Shown: positions 21,818 to 31,833 of the stretch, one piece after another
How positions within the stretch are numbered: position 1 is the stretch's first letter
How the letters are laid out: every line of letters begins with the position of its first letter
Assembly: GCA_025452255.1 (NCBI GenBank)
Contig: CP104974.1
Location: forward strand, 2,210,156-2,274,155
Direction: 5' to 3'
Source of the DNA: Devosia sp. A8/3-2
GTDB taxonomy: Bacteria > Pseudomonadota > Alphaproteobacteria > Rhizobiales > Devosiaceae
Length of the DNA: 64,000 bases
Made by a program: the position numbers and the translations under genes
Notes under the pieces: generated by a model
Databases searched by the model: none
What the model saw: only the letters and a program-made list of their open reading frames with translations
What the model was told of the DNA's origin: nothing

Positions 21818-23664
21818 ATGGGTTTGACGACATCTCTGACAAATGCGGTTTCGGGTCTGCGCACCAGCCGAGATGCGCTTTCCATCCTCAGCCGCAACGT
21901 GGCCAATGCCGGCACGCCGGGCTATCACCGGCAGTCGCTCAACGTCGTCGACTACAATTCGCAGAACAGCAGCTATGCCCGCACGCAGGGCACGGTACGC
22001 GCCTTCAATACCAGCCTCCAGACCTATTACACGCGCCGAGTCAGCGACGCCGCCAATTCGGGCATCCGAGCCAATTATCTTGATCGCCTGCAGGGCGCGC
22101 TGGGCAAGCCCGGCACCGCCGGCTCGCTCGACACCATCTTTGCCGACCTGCAGAAGAGCCTGCAGGGCATTGCGACCAGCCCGGACGATTACGCGGCCCG
22201 CTCGCAGGCTGTCGCCTCCGCCCAGACCATGGCCGAGACGCTCAATCGCCTGTCCGGCACCATCCGGGGCATGCGCCAGAAACCGAAGGGCAGATCGCCA
22301 GCCACGTTAACAATCTCAACGGCATGCTCAATTCGCTCGCCGAAGTGAATAACCGCCTGCTCGACACGGGCATGACCGATTCCGCGCGTGCCTCCTTGCA
22401 GGACCAGCGCGATCGCCCGGTGTCGGGGGTTGCCGAGCTGGTGGATGTGCAGGCCGACTACCGCCCAAATGGCACCGTCTCGCTGATGACCCGCTCCGGC
22501 GTCGGTTTATTGGACAATGGCGTCGCGCAATTCTCCTTCGAAAGCGCCGGCAATCTCTCCCCCAATTCGCAGTTCAATGTCGATCAGAACCAGACCTCGG
22601 TCGGCAAGCTGATCCTGACCACCCCGTCGGGCCTCAAGCTCGATCTGGTGGCTCAGGGCATCCTACAGGGCGGGGAATTGGCAGGCCTCGTCACCCTGCG
22701 CGACCGGACCTTGGTCGAAGCCCGGGACCAGCTCGACGAGATCGCCGCGGGCCTTGCCCGAGCCTTCTCGACCAAGACGGCGCAGGGCACGGCCGCGAGC
22801 GCTAGCGGCGCTTCGGGCTTCGATTTGAACTCGGCCAATATCCAGCCCGGCAACGATATGGTGCTGACCTATACCGAGAACGGCGTCGAACGCCGCGTTC
22901 GGGTGGTCAACAGCACCGATGGCAAGGACTACGTCGACGCCACAGGGCAGCGGGTCATCAGCATCAATCTGTCTGGCGATGCGACGGCGGCGGCAAACAT
23001 GCTGGGCAGCAAGCTGCCCAACCTGACGATCAGCAGCACAGGCGCGGGTAATATCCGCGTGCTCGATGCCGGCGCGGGCGGGCCAACCACAGTCAAGTCG
23101 GCCGCCGTGCGCACCACAGCGTCAGGCGTGCAGGGCGATGGTCTGGCCTTCAACCTGTTCGTCGATCAGGGCAATTCGTCCTTCACCAATAATCTCAATG
23201 GCAACCCACCGCAGAAGCAAGGCTTTGCCGCCCGTATCACGATCAATAGCGCGATCCCGGCCGACAATCGCCTGATGGTGCAGCACGAAGTGGGCGGCAC
23301 GCTGGGCGATGCCGACCGTGCCAATTTCGTCATCGGCCAGCTTAACAACCTTAAATTCGTCTCCGGCGGTAATCCGGCGGATTCCAAGAATTTCCAGCTC
23401 AACGGCAATCTGGGCGAGGTGATCGGCCGAGTTCTCAACTTCCGGGGCTCCAGCATCAATGCGGCCCTGACTCAGTCCGATGACCGCCAGCTGACCCTCG
23501 ATACCATCGTGGATCAGATGTCGTCCGAATATGGCGTGGACGTCAACGCCGAGATGGCGCGGCTGATGGAGCTGCAAAACGCCTATGCCGCCAATGCCCG
23601 CATCGTGTCGGTGGTCAAGGAACTGCTCGACGCCCTGTTTGCTTCTGACCTGAGGAGACCCTGA
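21818..23664 (+). CDS. flgK: Flagellar hook-filament junction protein FlgK
   Basis: About 615 residues. The N-terminus SLTNAVSGLRTSRDALSILS and the C-terminal MELQNAYAANARIVSVVKEL are the hallmark terminal helices. The frame breaks near 22280, where CCAGGAA reads CCAGAA; restoring G gives RQETEGQIASHVNNLN. A nearby CCCGG at 22418 (Pro) is probably CCTGG (Leu). The stop immediately abuts flgL (TGAATG), with GAGGAGA inside the 3' end serving as the flgL ribosome-binding site. Confidence 0.92.
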
Positions 23665-25600
23665 ATGATCGTCAACAAGTCGATGTATCCGATCCAGACC
23701 GGGTTCTCCGTTATCTCGCGCATGCAGGATCGCTTCGCCACGCTGCAGACCCAGCTGGGCACCGGCATGAAGGCGTCGACCCCGGCCGAAATGGGGAACG
23801 ATTTGCCCATGTCGATATCGGTGCGCTCGCGCCTCGCCAAGATCGATTCCTTCTCCGCCAATATCGACACGGTCAATCTGCGCCTGAGCTTTCTCGACAA
23901 TGCCATGGCGCGTTTCTGACAAACTCGAGGCCGAAGGCCGCAGCTCAGCCGTGCAGGGGCAATACGGTACCAATAATATCAATCTCGCCACGCTGCCCGG
24001 CCTGTCCTATGGGCGGCTGGATGAGCTGGTGACCATGCTCAATTCCGATATTGCCGGCCGCTATCTATTCGGCGGCTCCAATACCGACAAGGCGCCGCTG
24101 CCCGATACCACGACGCTGCTCGAAGGGCAGGGCGGTCGCGCCGGCTTCAAGGCTGTGGTCACCGAGCGCAAGGCCGCCGATGCCGGCATTGACGGGCGCG
24201 GGCGGCTGCAATCCTCGCTGGCGGCAGGCACCACTACGGTCAATCTGGCCGAGGATGGCGTGCATCCCTTCGGCATGAAGGTCTCCACCGTTTCCACCAC
24301 CAGCGGCGCGGTCACCGTTTCGCAGCCCATGGCGGGTGGCGGGACACTGGGCAACCAGGTCGGCGTCACCTTTGCACCTGCGCCCGCCGAGCAGATCAAA
24401 GCCGGCCAGACCATTTCCATGGGCTTCACGCTGCCCGACGGCACCGAAACACAGATCACCATGAAGGCGATTGCCGCTGCGGATGGCCCGCCGGGCGTCA
24501 ATGAATTTGAAATCGGCGCCGACGCTGAGCTGACCGCCGCCAATTTCAAAACCGCCCCGGATAAGAAACTGGTCGAAGTGGGCGGCACCACTCTGGCCGG
24601 CGCCTCGACCTTCGCCGCCTCGCAGAACTTCTTCAACGGCGCGGGCAGAACCCGTGCTGCGCGTTGAATACGACCCCGCCACCGGGGGCAGCCCCGCCAC
24701 GGCCACCAGTCTGCGCGTAGCAAGCGCCGCCGATACCGTCATGTGGTATAGTGGCCAGACTCCCGCAGTCGCCGCCGAGGGCCCGGGACGTCTCGAAATC
24801 GGCACCAATGGGGCCACGGTCACCTTGGGCGAGAAGCTGCCCGTCTCGGCCGCGCATGGCTTCCAGATTAGCGGCATTTCGGCTTCCACCGCCAGCATCG
24901 CCACCGCCCCTTCGACGGCCAATCCCTCCGCTGTCACCGCCCAGTTCACCGCCGTTCCCGCCCCCGGCGAAACCGTCAATATCACCCTGACCGAACCGAA
25001 CGGCACCACCCGCACCATGGCGCTAACCGCCGTCGTCGGCAAAGCCGGCCCGGGCCAGTTCACCATCGGGGCTGATGTGAATGCCACCGCGGCCAATTTC
25101 TCCAAGGCCCTGACCGGCGTCGTCACCGATGCAGCCATCTTGGCCGAAGGCAATCCGCGCCAGAGCGTTACCGCCCAGATCGATGATTCCACTCGCGTCA
25201 ATTACGGCCTCCGGGCCAATGAATCGGGCCTTTTGGCCCTGATGCGCACCACTGCCGCCATGTCGGTCGAAACCTATCCCGATGGCGATCCGACCGCCAC
25301 GGGCCGCTTCGATGCTATGGCCGAACGCCAGCAATCGGCGCTGTCGGAATCTCACAATGTCGAGCGCGGCTCGGTCGAAATCCTTACCATGGAGCTGGGC
25401 ATGGCCCGCAGCGCCTCAACAACACCACCACCCGCCACACCAATTACAAGCTGCAACTGGAAAACCTGCTGAGCAGCGTTGAAACGGTGAGCAAGGAAAA
25501 CGTCGCCATGGAAATCCTGGCCCTGCAAACGCGCCTCCAAGCCAGCTACCGGGCCACCTCCATGATCAGCCAGCTCAGTCTCGTCAACTTCATGCGCTAG
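23665..25600 (+). CDS. flgL: Flagellar hook-filament junction protein FlgL, expanded form
   Basis: About 640 residues, roughly twice a typical FlgL. Starts NKSMYPIQTGFSVISRMQDR and ends LQASYRATSMISQLSLVNFM, the flagellin-like terminal helices. The inserted middle holds two related modules, one containing MKAIAAADGPPGVNEFEIGA and the other LTAVVGKAGPGQFTIGADV, each followed by TAANF: an internal duplication. Indels near 23917 (TTCGAC read as TTCTGAC), 24648 (GGCGAA read as GGCAGAA) and 25410 break the frame. The stop is TAG 25598-25600. Confidence 0.9.
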
Positions 25601-25663
25601 GGGCGCGGCGCGACCTGCGCTCCCGCAGCGGCGCTATCCTACCTACTGGGTCACCCCCAAACA

Positions 25664-25693
25664 AAAAAGCCCCTGCAATGCGGGGCCTTTTCA
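25664..25693. terminator. Terminator between flgL and flaF
   Basis: AAAAAAGCCCCTGCAATGCGGGGCCTTTTC: a GCCCC/GGGGC hairpin with A-run before and T-run after, usable from both convergent genes. Confidence 0.85.
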
Positions 25694-25710
25694 TTCGTTT
25701 CACCACTCAC

Positions 25711-26077
25711 TCAGTTCGCGCGCAAACCTTGCGCCAGCTGGCGGTTGATGTTGATCAGCGTGTCGAGCCGATTGGGAGACACCGGATCAAGCAGGATTTC
25801 ACGCGTCTCGTTGAGAATGTATATACCCAGATTGGCGATGTTCTGGCGTACCATGGCCGGCAGCGCGTTATCTTCGCGCGTCACCGAGGTCATGAAGATG
25901 GTCCAGAGCTTGCGGTTGAAGGTCAGCGCGCCCTTGAGCACTTCGCTGTCAGCCGGCCAGTTGTCGCGTACGGATTGCAAGCTCGCAGCGGATTTGATGA
26001 GCAGCGCAGCTTCACGTTCGCGGGGATTCAACCGTCTTGGCCGTCGTCTGGTAGGCTGCCGCGCCGTATTGCTGCAT
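25711..26077 (-). CDS. flaF: Flagellar biosynthesis regulator FlaF
   Basis: About 121 residues. The start ATG 26075-26077 gives MQQYGAAAYQTTAKTV, the FlaF N-terminus, but the frame shifts near 26030 before NPREREAALLIKSAASLQSV; one extra T explains it. FlaF promotes flagellin translation or secretion, acting opposite to FlbT. It is followed by a terminator and overlaps the 3' end of flbT. Confidence 0.88.
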
Positions 26078-26453
26078 GCTCAAACAGGTCCTGTTCGTAC
26101 TGAATCAGCTCTTTGGCTGTCTTGAGTGCTTTGTACAGGTCGCCAGTTAAGATGTCGTTATTGATACGGTCCGCAATTGAAATTGTGGAGGGCGCGGCGG
26201 TCACGAAATCGTTGATCAGCGCGAAATATTCGTCCCGCAGCGTCGTGATGTCTTCCCGGATATACATCAGCTGCACGGCCGAGTAGATGCGCTTGGCAGG
26301 GGTGTCGGCAGTCTCGGTGGTCAGGATATCCTTTTCGCGCAGAATGGGTGCCTTGCCGTCGATAAACAGCCGCGAGCGCTGTTCGGAATTGGTGATGATG
26401 CAATTGCCCACCAGCAGTTTCTCGCCGGGCTTGAGTTCGACCTTTAGCGCCAA
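26028..26453 (-). CDS. flbT: Flagellin translation regulator FlbT
   Basis: About 140 residues with LKPGEKLLVGNCIITNSEQ and REDITTLRDEYFALINDFV, matching FlbT. In Caulobacter FlbT binds the flagellin mRNA leader and destabilises it. AAGGAG lies 6 bases before TTG 26453, which gives MALKVELKPGEK and is preferred over the upstream GTG 26468 whose first codons contain that site. The 3' end overlaps flaF by about 50 bases; the last 15 residues are doubtful and an indel may hide an earlier stop near the flaF ATG. Confidence 0.85.
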   Translation of the reverse strand: MALKVELKPGEKLLVGNCIITNSEQRSRLFIDGKAPILREKDILTTETADTPAKRIYSAVQLMYIREDITTLRDEYFALINDFVTAAPSTISIADRINNDILTGDLYKALKTAKELIQYEQDLFEHAAIRRGSLPDDGQDG

Positions 26454-26532
26454 GGCATTCTCCTTCACATATTCGTTTCGGCGCTCACACTAGCGCCATT
26501 TGCGGCGCTTTCTAGTCCGAGCGGACAAAGAA

Positions 26533-26556
26533 AAGGCGGGCCCGAAAGCCCGCCTT
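26533..26556 (-). terminator. Terminator of the flagellin gene
   Basis: AAGGCGGGC-CCGAAA-GCCCGCCTT hairpin followed, on the minus strand, by a run ending in CTTTTCTTTG, just after the flagellin stop. Confidence 0.85.
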
Positions 26557-26578
26557 CCTCAAGCTATAACTGAAGCGA

Positions 26579-27990
26579 TTAACGCAGCAGCTGCAGGATG
26601 CTCTGGTCAGCTCGGTTGGCCATCGACAGGGTCGAGGTGCCCAGCGACTGGCGGGTCTGCAACGCCATCATGTTGGCAGCTTCTCGGTTCATGTCGGCCG
26701 GGGTCAGGTTGCCAGCACCGGTTTCGAGCGTGTTGATCATGGACTTGGTGAAGTCCTGACGGTTCTGCACGATCGACAGGTTCGAGCCGAAGGACGAAGC
26801 CTGCGAGACGAGACCGAGTTCAGTGCGCCCTTGACTCGGTCAAGGAAGGCGTCGATGCCAGCGTCGCTGTCCGGGTCCTTGGCGGTCAGGGTCGTCGACA
26901 GCTTGAGGTTGGCGGCGTTGACGGCATCTTCACCCTTGCTCTGGATGTCGATCGAGGAGGTGCCGGTTTCGTTGAAGGTGATCTTCAGCTTGTCGCCACG
27001 CAGCAGGTTGATACCGTTGAACGAAGCATCGTCCGACAGCTTGTCGAGCTGGTCGCGCAGTTCGTTGAACTGGTTGGCCAGATCGGCACGCACGGCGTTA
27101 CCAGCGATTTCCGAGGCAGTGGTGCCACGGGTCACGTCGAGCGCACGGGTCGACAGGTTCTCGATGCGCAGCTTGCCGTTGTCGTTGGACGCGCGGATAT
27201 TGCCCTTGAGATCAACGTTCTTGTTGATTTCGGAGACCAGCTCGTCGGTCGACTTGGCAGAGATCACATCGGCACCGAAGCCAACAACAGCCGCACCGCC
27301 GGCCACGGAACCATCAGCGACGGTGATCGCGGTGCCGGTGCTGTTGGACAGCTTGATCTGGCCATTTTCAACCTTGGCGGTAACGCCAGTGCTGTCGCCG
27401 TTGAGGTCAACAGCAGCGTTGATCTTGTTGGCAATGTCGGTGGCGGTGTCGCCGGTAGCCAGCACGATATCAACAGTGGTTTTGCCATTGGCAGCAATGG
27501 TGAAGGTGTCGCCATCGTTCGCAGCGTCAACCTTGTTGTCCACGAGACCGGTAAGGACCGAAGTCTTCTGAGTCTTGATCAGCGAGACATCGACGGCAGT
27601 GTCGCCGACAGCGCCTTCTTTAAAGCTGATATTGCTTGCGGTGACGTTGGTCGGATCGATCGTGTAGGACTGGGTCTGGAACGACTTGTCCTGACGGGCT
27701 CGGCGCAGGGTCGACTGCATCGATTCCGGTGTTTTGGTGATCGAGGTCAGGCCGTTATTTGCCGCTTCGATGGTCTTGATGCCGTTAGCCATCGAGTCCA
27801 TCAGGTTGTTCAGGTCACCGGCGCGGCTGTTGAGCGACGCGGCAGTGAAGAAGTTCGTGGGATTGTCGAGTGCCGAGTTGACCTTGTTGCCGGTCGACAG
27901 GCGATCCCGGGTCTTGGCCATCAGCGTCGCTGTGTTCTGCAGCGAGGAGAGGTTGGACCGGACGGAAGCGGTAAGATTGATATCAGCCAT
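26579..27990 (-). CDS. fliC: Flagellin
   Basis: About 470 residues. Flagellin N-domain SNLSSLQNTATLMAKTRDRL and C-domain MMALQTRQSLGTSTLSMANR are intact. A central Flagellin_IN-type module includes DTATDIANKINAAVDLNG. The frame is lost near 26820 between RVKGALNSV and LGLVSQASSFGSNLS; the sequence is compatible with collapse of a short direct repeat (CTGAACTCGGT). GGGAAC precedes ATG 27990. Located directly upstream of flbT and flaF, its translational regulators. The roughly 100-base leader has no sigma-54 site that I can see. Confidence 0.92.
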
Positions 27991-28194
27991 GGTAAAGTTC
28001 CCTTTCTAGGAGACTCGTATTTGCTTTGACGCCTCATTCTGAGACAGCGTGGAGCATGCACGGGGCGGCATAAAAAATCGTTAATTTGCTGCCGCAGCTT
28101 GCGTTGATATTCAGGATTACCCAGCCCGGTTAAAAGCCGGTGAAGAGCCGGCTATCGGGCGTAATCCGGCGGAATCTGGGCCTCCAGACAGAAC

Positions 28195-28217
28195 AAAGCC
28201 CCGTTGTCCGGGGCTTT
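28195..28217 (-). terminator. Terminator of the small hypothetical gene
   Basis: AAAGCCCCG-TTG-TCCGGGGCTTTT: GC-rich hairpin flanked by A- and T-tracts, downstream of the leftward gene at 28251. Confidence 0.8.
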
Positions 28218-28250
28218 TGTGGCAAGGGCAAGACTTTGGGGTCCGATGTA

Positions 28251-28583
28251 TCAGGCCATTAAGTCTTTCAGCCGCGCCATGGATTCGGGGGAATGGTCGC
28301 GGAGCCGATGCGCTGATACAGCTCGGCCAGCGTCTGTGGCGTTGGGGCAAGGGCGCCAGCAATCACTGCTGCCGCGAACATGGCAGAAGAATCGCGCGCA
28401 GGTGCCTCCTGTTCGCGATCGCTGGAGCGCTCCTCGCGGTCCTGGTTCGGCTTGGCATTCTTGGGGGCAGGTGGCGCGCTATAGGGCAGCACGGTGCGTT
28501 CTGCCCGGCGCGGCGCGGTAGCGATAGTCCGTAATACTGGTGTGACTCGGGCCAATCGGCTCGGGTGCGATTGCAGTGACCAT
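28251..28583 (-). CDS. Small hypothetical protein in flagellar cluster
   Basis: About 110 residues after correction, starting MVTAIAPEPIGPSHTSITDY and ending ESMARLKDLMA at TGA 28251-28253. Indels near 28523 (GGCGAACG read as GGCAGAACG) and 28289 break it. The middle is rich in Pro, Glu, Arg and Asp, likely disordered, with a hydrophobic stretch SAMFAAAVIAGALAP. I do not recognise the family. It sits between flagellin and the flgN-flgJ-flgI operon with its own terminator, so a flagellar accessory role is possible but unproven. Confidence 0.5.
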
Positions 28584-28696
28584 GACGCTGTCCTTGCATA
28601 TACGAATGCAGTGGCAGCCTAGGCACGAACAGATTGTGGCGCACTTACCGGTTTAGCGCGGATTAGATTCAAATGCGGGAGTGCGCCGCCGAGCCC

Positions 28697-29163
28697 CTAC
28701 ATCGACCGATTAACGGCAATCCCCCGCGCCGAGCTCGCCGGATCGGACGCCACCGCGCCAGCCCGGCCATAAGTCTTGGCCTTGTTCTGCTGCCCAACGA
28801 TCTGCGCCACATCGGTCAGCAGATCCTCGGTCACAGTGCGGGCCGTTGCCAGCACACGCAAATTCTCGGCCATTTGTGTGGCCGGGCTTTCATGCCCCTG
28901 TTTGAGTCGGTCGATGGCCTTGGGCGCCTCCGCACGCAGGCGATCGCCCCGGCGCTGCACGGCACGGGCAAAGCCCACATAATCCTGCGCCAGCCGTGTC
29001 TTGTCCGGCGTCAGCGTGCTGGCCTGCTTGATATGGCCGGTGCGCAGCAGCACGGTTTCTGGTTCATGATATCGACAAGCGCGGCGAGGGCGACTTCGGC
29101 CATCTGGCACAGATCGTCGGCCGGCAGGCTGTCGAGGGCGGCGAGGCGGGCTGCGGCGGTCAT
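28697..29163 (-). CDS. FlgN-like flagellar export chaperone
   Basis: About 155 residues, predicted all-helical. The segment ETVLLRTGHIKQASTLTPDK followed by TRLAQDYVGFARAVQRRG fits the FlgN pattern (Glu-X2-Leu-Arg then Leu and Lys at fixed spacing). FlgN chaperones FlgK and FlgL. A lost G at a CCAGG site near 29065 breaks the frame. Start ATG 29163 lies 2 bases after the stop of the FlgJ-like gene, so the two are co-translated. Confidence 0.7.
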
Positions 29164-29165
29164 GC

Positions 29166-29485
29166 TCAATAGGCTCCCTTGGGGATTGTCATTCTGTTCT
29201 GGGAATTGGCGGCTTCCTGCAAGGTCAGCAGGTCGCCCATCAGCTGGTCGGCAATGCCGAGCCCGCCATTTTGCGCCATGGCATTGGCGAGTTGTTCCGA
29301 TTGCATGGAGCGCCGGTTTCCTCGCCAAAGCCGCCGCCGAAACCGTTCTCGTTCTTGACGCTTTCGAACATGGTTTTGGTCAGGGTGTTGAGGAACACGC
29401 CCTCGAATTCCTCGGCCTGCTGGCGCACCTTGGGGACTCGGCTGGCGCTGAGGGTCGAACCGGGCTTGGCGATGGCCTCGACCAT
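29166..29485 (-). CDS. Rod-binding protein (FlgJ N-domain type)
   Basis: About 107 residues. VRQQAEEFEGVFLNTLTKTM and GGLGIADQLMGDLLTLQEAA mark the rod-capping domain of FlgJ without the muramidase half, the usual alphaproteobacterial form. The frame shift near 29314 (ACCTGGCGC read as ACCGGCGC) is at a CCTGG site. Its start overlaps the flgI stop by one base (TAATG). Confidence 0.85.
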
Positions 29486-30620
29486 TACAGCACCTCGATT
29501 TCGGCTTGCAGCGCGCCGGTGGCCTTGATGGCCTGCAGGATCGCGATGAGATCGCGCGGCGCTATGCCCAGCGCGTTGAGCCCATCCACCAATTCCTGCA
29601 GCGTCACTGATTCATTGACCACGGCCAGCGCCTTGTCCGAGGCGAAGACCTCCAGATCAGTGCTCGGCTCCACCGCCGTCACGCCATCGCTGAACGGGGC
29701 GGGTTGCACGATGGTCGGGTTCTCGGCAATGGTCACCGTCAGGTTGGATTGGGCGACGGCAACGCTCGACACCCGCACATCCTTGCCCATGACGATAATG
29801 CCCGAATTCTCGTCGATGACGATCTTGGCCGGCTGGTCGGTTTCAACCATCAGCTGCTCGATATCGGTGAGCAGGTCGACAATATTGCCGTTGAAGCCGC
29901 GCGGCAGGGTGACACGCACCGTGGCCGGGTCCTCCGGCGTTGCCGTGGGCACGCCGATGAAATCATTGATCGAGAGCGCAATGCGCCGTGCCGTGGTCAG
30001 GTCGGGATTGCGCAGCGCCAGCCGCAGCGAGGTCTGCGAGCCGAGATGGAAATCGATCTCTCGCTCGATCACCGCACCCGAGGAAATCCGCCCCGTGGTC
30101 GGCACACCCGAAATGATCGTGGCGGAATCGCCCTGCGCCTTGAAGCCGTTGATATTCACCGGGCCTTGAGCAATGGCGTAGACCTCGCCATCGGCGCCCA
30201 GCAGCGGCGTCACCAGCAGTGTGCCGCCCTGCAGGCTATCGGAATCGCCCAGCGCCGCCACCGATACGTCGATGCGCGAGCCCTGTGTGCCGAAAGGTGG
30301 CAGGTTGGCAGTGACCATGACGGCGGCGACATTGGCGGTGCGCACATTCTCGCCCGCCGTATTGACGCCCAGCCGTTCCAGCATGGATTGCAGCGATTGC
30401 TTGGTGAAGGGGGAATTGTTGAGCCGGTCGCCCGTGCCGTTGAGACCAACCACCGGGCCGTAGCCGACCAGCTGGTTTTCCCGGACGCCCTCCATGTCGA
30501 CAATGTCCTTGATGCAGCTGCCGCAGCGAAGGCATCGGCCATCGGGGCCAGCAGCAGGGCGGCACTGAGGGCAGTCGCCGCGAGCCGTCGCAAGATCATG
30601 TGCATCGTCATCCCCGTCAT
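29485..30620 (-). CDS. flgI: Flagellar P-ring protein FlgI
   Basis: About 378 residues. A Sec signal peptide (LRRLAATALSAALLLAPMAD) precedes KDIVDMEGVRENQLVGYGPV, the FlgI signature. The frame breaks near 30520 just after the signal peptide. ATG 30618-30620 is chosen because GGAG lies 7 bases upstream. It assembles into the periplasmic P ring, needs FlgA (46104) as chaperone, and heads the flgI-flgJ-flgN operon under a sigma-54 promoter. Confidence 0.93.
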
Positions 30621-30661
30621 CGGGCCGCTCCATCCCCATGGCGCGGCATTTGACGAAGACA

Positions 30662-30679
30662 TTGCGAAAAGCGTGCCAA
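30662..30679 (-). promoter_or_regulatory. Sigma-54 promoter of the flgI operon
   Basis: On the minus strand TTGGCACGCTTTTCGCAA has GG and GC separated by 10 bases and a full TTGGCACG -24 element, about 45 bases before the flgI start. Confidence 0.82.
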
Positions 30680-30784
30680 GCTGCAATTTATGCGGCAAAC
30701 CTTTGAAATAAATGGGCTTTATGTTTGTTTTGCCGACGCTGGAGGTCGCGATAGCCTAGCGCTAAGCAATTCTTGCCGGGTCGA

Positions 30785-30800
30785 TTAAGCTCTTGTTAAC
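30785..30800 (+). promoter_or_regulatory. CtrA box before fliX
   Basis: TTAAGCTCTTGTTAAC is a perfect TTAA-N7-TTAAC, the binding consensus of the cell-cycle regulator CtrA, 42-57 bases before the fliX start. Confidence 0.75.
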
Positions 30801-30806
30801 GCCTTG

Positions 30807-30821
30807 CGGCAGATTTTGCCG
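30807..30821. promoter_or_regulatory. FlbD/ftr-like palindrome before fliX
   Basis: CGGCAGATTTTGCCG, one of four related 15-base inverted repeats in flagellar intergenic regions here. A half-site TTGCCGGG lies at 30773-30780. Assignment to FlbD is inference from context. Confidence 0.55.
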
Positions 30822-30841
30822 GGGATAGGCACCGAACTGAT

Positions 30842-31270
30842 TTGAGTCTGGCTTTGCGCATCGAAACCAATACTCGCACCAATGGGGTCAGCGGCCGCAG
30901 CGCCGCGGGCCGCGCTGGCTCGGGCATGGCCTTCGTTCCGGCGGGCCAAGACAATGCCGTGCGCATAGCCGCTGCCGCGCCCATGGCCGCCAGTGCCGGC
31001 ATCGACGCGATCCCGGCACTGCAAGCCGTCGAAGACCCGCTGGCCGGCAAGAAGAAACGCGCCATTCACCGCGGCGCGACGCTGCTCGACACGCTCGACG
31101 CCATCAAGGCGGACCTGTTGATCGGCCGCGTCGGCGCCGAACGGCTCGATCAACTGATGATCCTGCTCGGCGAGGTGCGCGAGCGCTCCATGCCCGGGCT
31201 CGATGCCGTGCTCGACGACATCGAACTGCGCGTCCGAGTCGAACTGGCCAAGCTGGGCCGGTTTCTCTAG
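30842..31270 (+). CDS. fliX: Flagellar assembly regulator FliX
   Basis: About 142 residues. A Pro/Ala-rich N-terminal half is followed by the FliX core IPALQAVEDPLAGKKKRAIH, ATLLDTLDAIKADLL and LDAVLDDIELRVRVELAKLG. In Caulobacter FliX couples completion of the early basal body to FlbD, the sigma-54 activator. The start is TTG 30842 or, giving the usual MRI beginning, TTG 30854. The stop TAG shares the CTAG with the convergent DoxX gene. Confidence 0.85.
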   Translation: MSLALRIETNTRTNGVSGRSAAGRAGSGMAFVPAGQDNAVRIAAAAPMAASAGIDAIPALQAVEDPLAGKKKRAIHRGATLLDTLDAIKADLLIGRVGAERLDQLMILLGEVRERSMPGLDAVLDDIELRVRVELAKLGRFL

Positions 31271-31659
31271 CGCCGGGGCAGGTTCAGCTTGCCATCCAAG
31301 CTCCGAGCGCCGGGCCCAGCAAAGACCAGATAGAGATAGATAAAGCAGAACAGGATGGCGCCGGTCCCCATATTGACCGCGGGGTAAAAGCCCATGGGCG
31401 CATGCCCGATCCAATAGCCCACCGCCATCATGCCCGACAGGATGAATGCGGCTGGCCGGGTGAATAGCCCGATGGTCACCAGCGCGCCGCCCACCAGTTC
31501 GAGTACGCCGGCGGTGGATGTCATCGCGTCCAGCGGCACCGGAAATGGTACGGGAAAGCCAAAGAGTTTCTGCAGGCCGAAATGCACGAAGAGCAGGCCG
31601 GTGATAATTCTCAGGATCGCCGGGACATAGGGCGACAGGCTGTTCAATCTCGCAATCAT
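31267..31659 (-). CDS. DoxX family membrane protein
   Basis: A 130-residue protein with four hydrophobic segments and the family start PAILRIITGLLFVHFGLQKL, followed by VLELVGGALVTIGLFTRPAA. DoxX proteins are small integral membrane proteins, some tied to redox stress; this one has no assigned substrate. Its stop overlaps that of fliX in the opposite direction. Confidence 0.85.
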   Translation of the reverse strand: MIARLNSLSPYVPAILRIITGLLFVHFGLQKLFGFPVPFPVPLDAMTSTAGVLELVGGALVTIGLFTRPAAFILSGMMAVGYWIGHAPMGFYPAVNMGTGAILFCFIYLYLVFAGPGARSLDGKLNLPRR

Positions 31660-31833
31660 AGTTAGTCCCCTCAGACATGATGGAGCCAATGGGCATTATA
31701 CCCGTTCCTCACCACGACGACCAATGGGGGGCGTATTCGACAGCAGGGGCGAAGTTTTTGCATAGTTATGTCGAAGCCCGCTCCGGCCGCTCGTTGCGGC
31801 AGTGAAGTCGATGATCACCACGCGGAGCCTATC

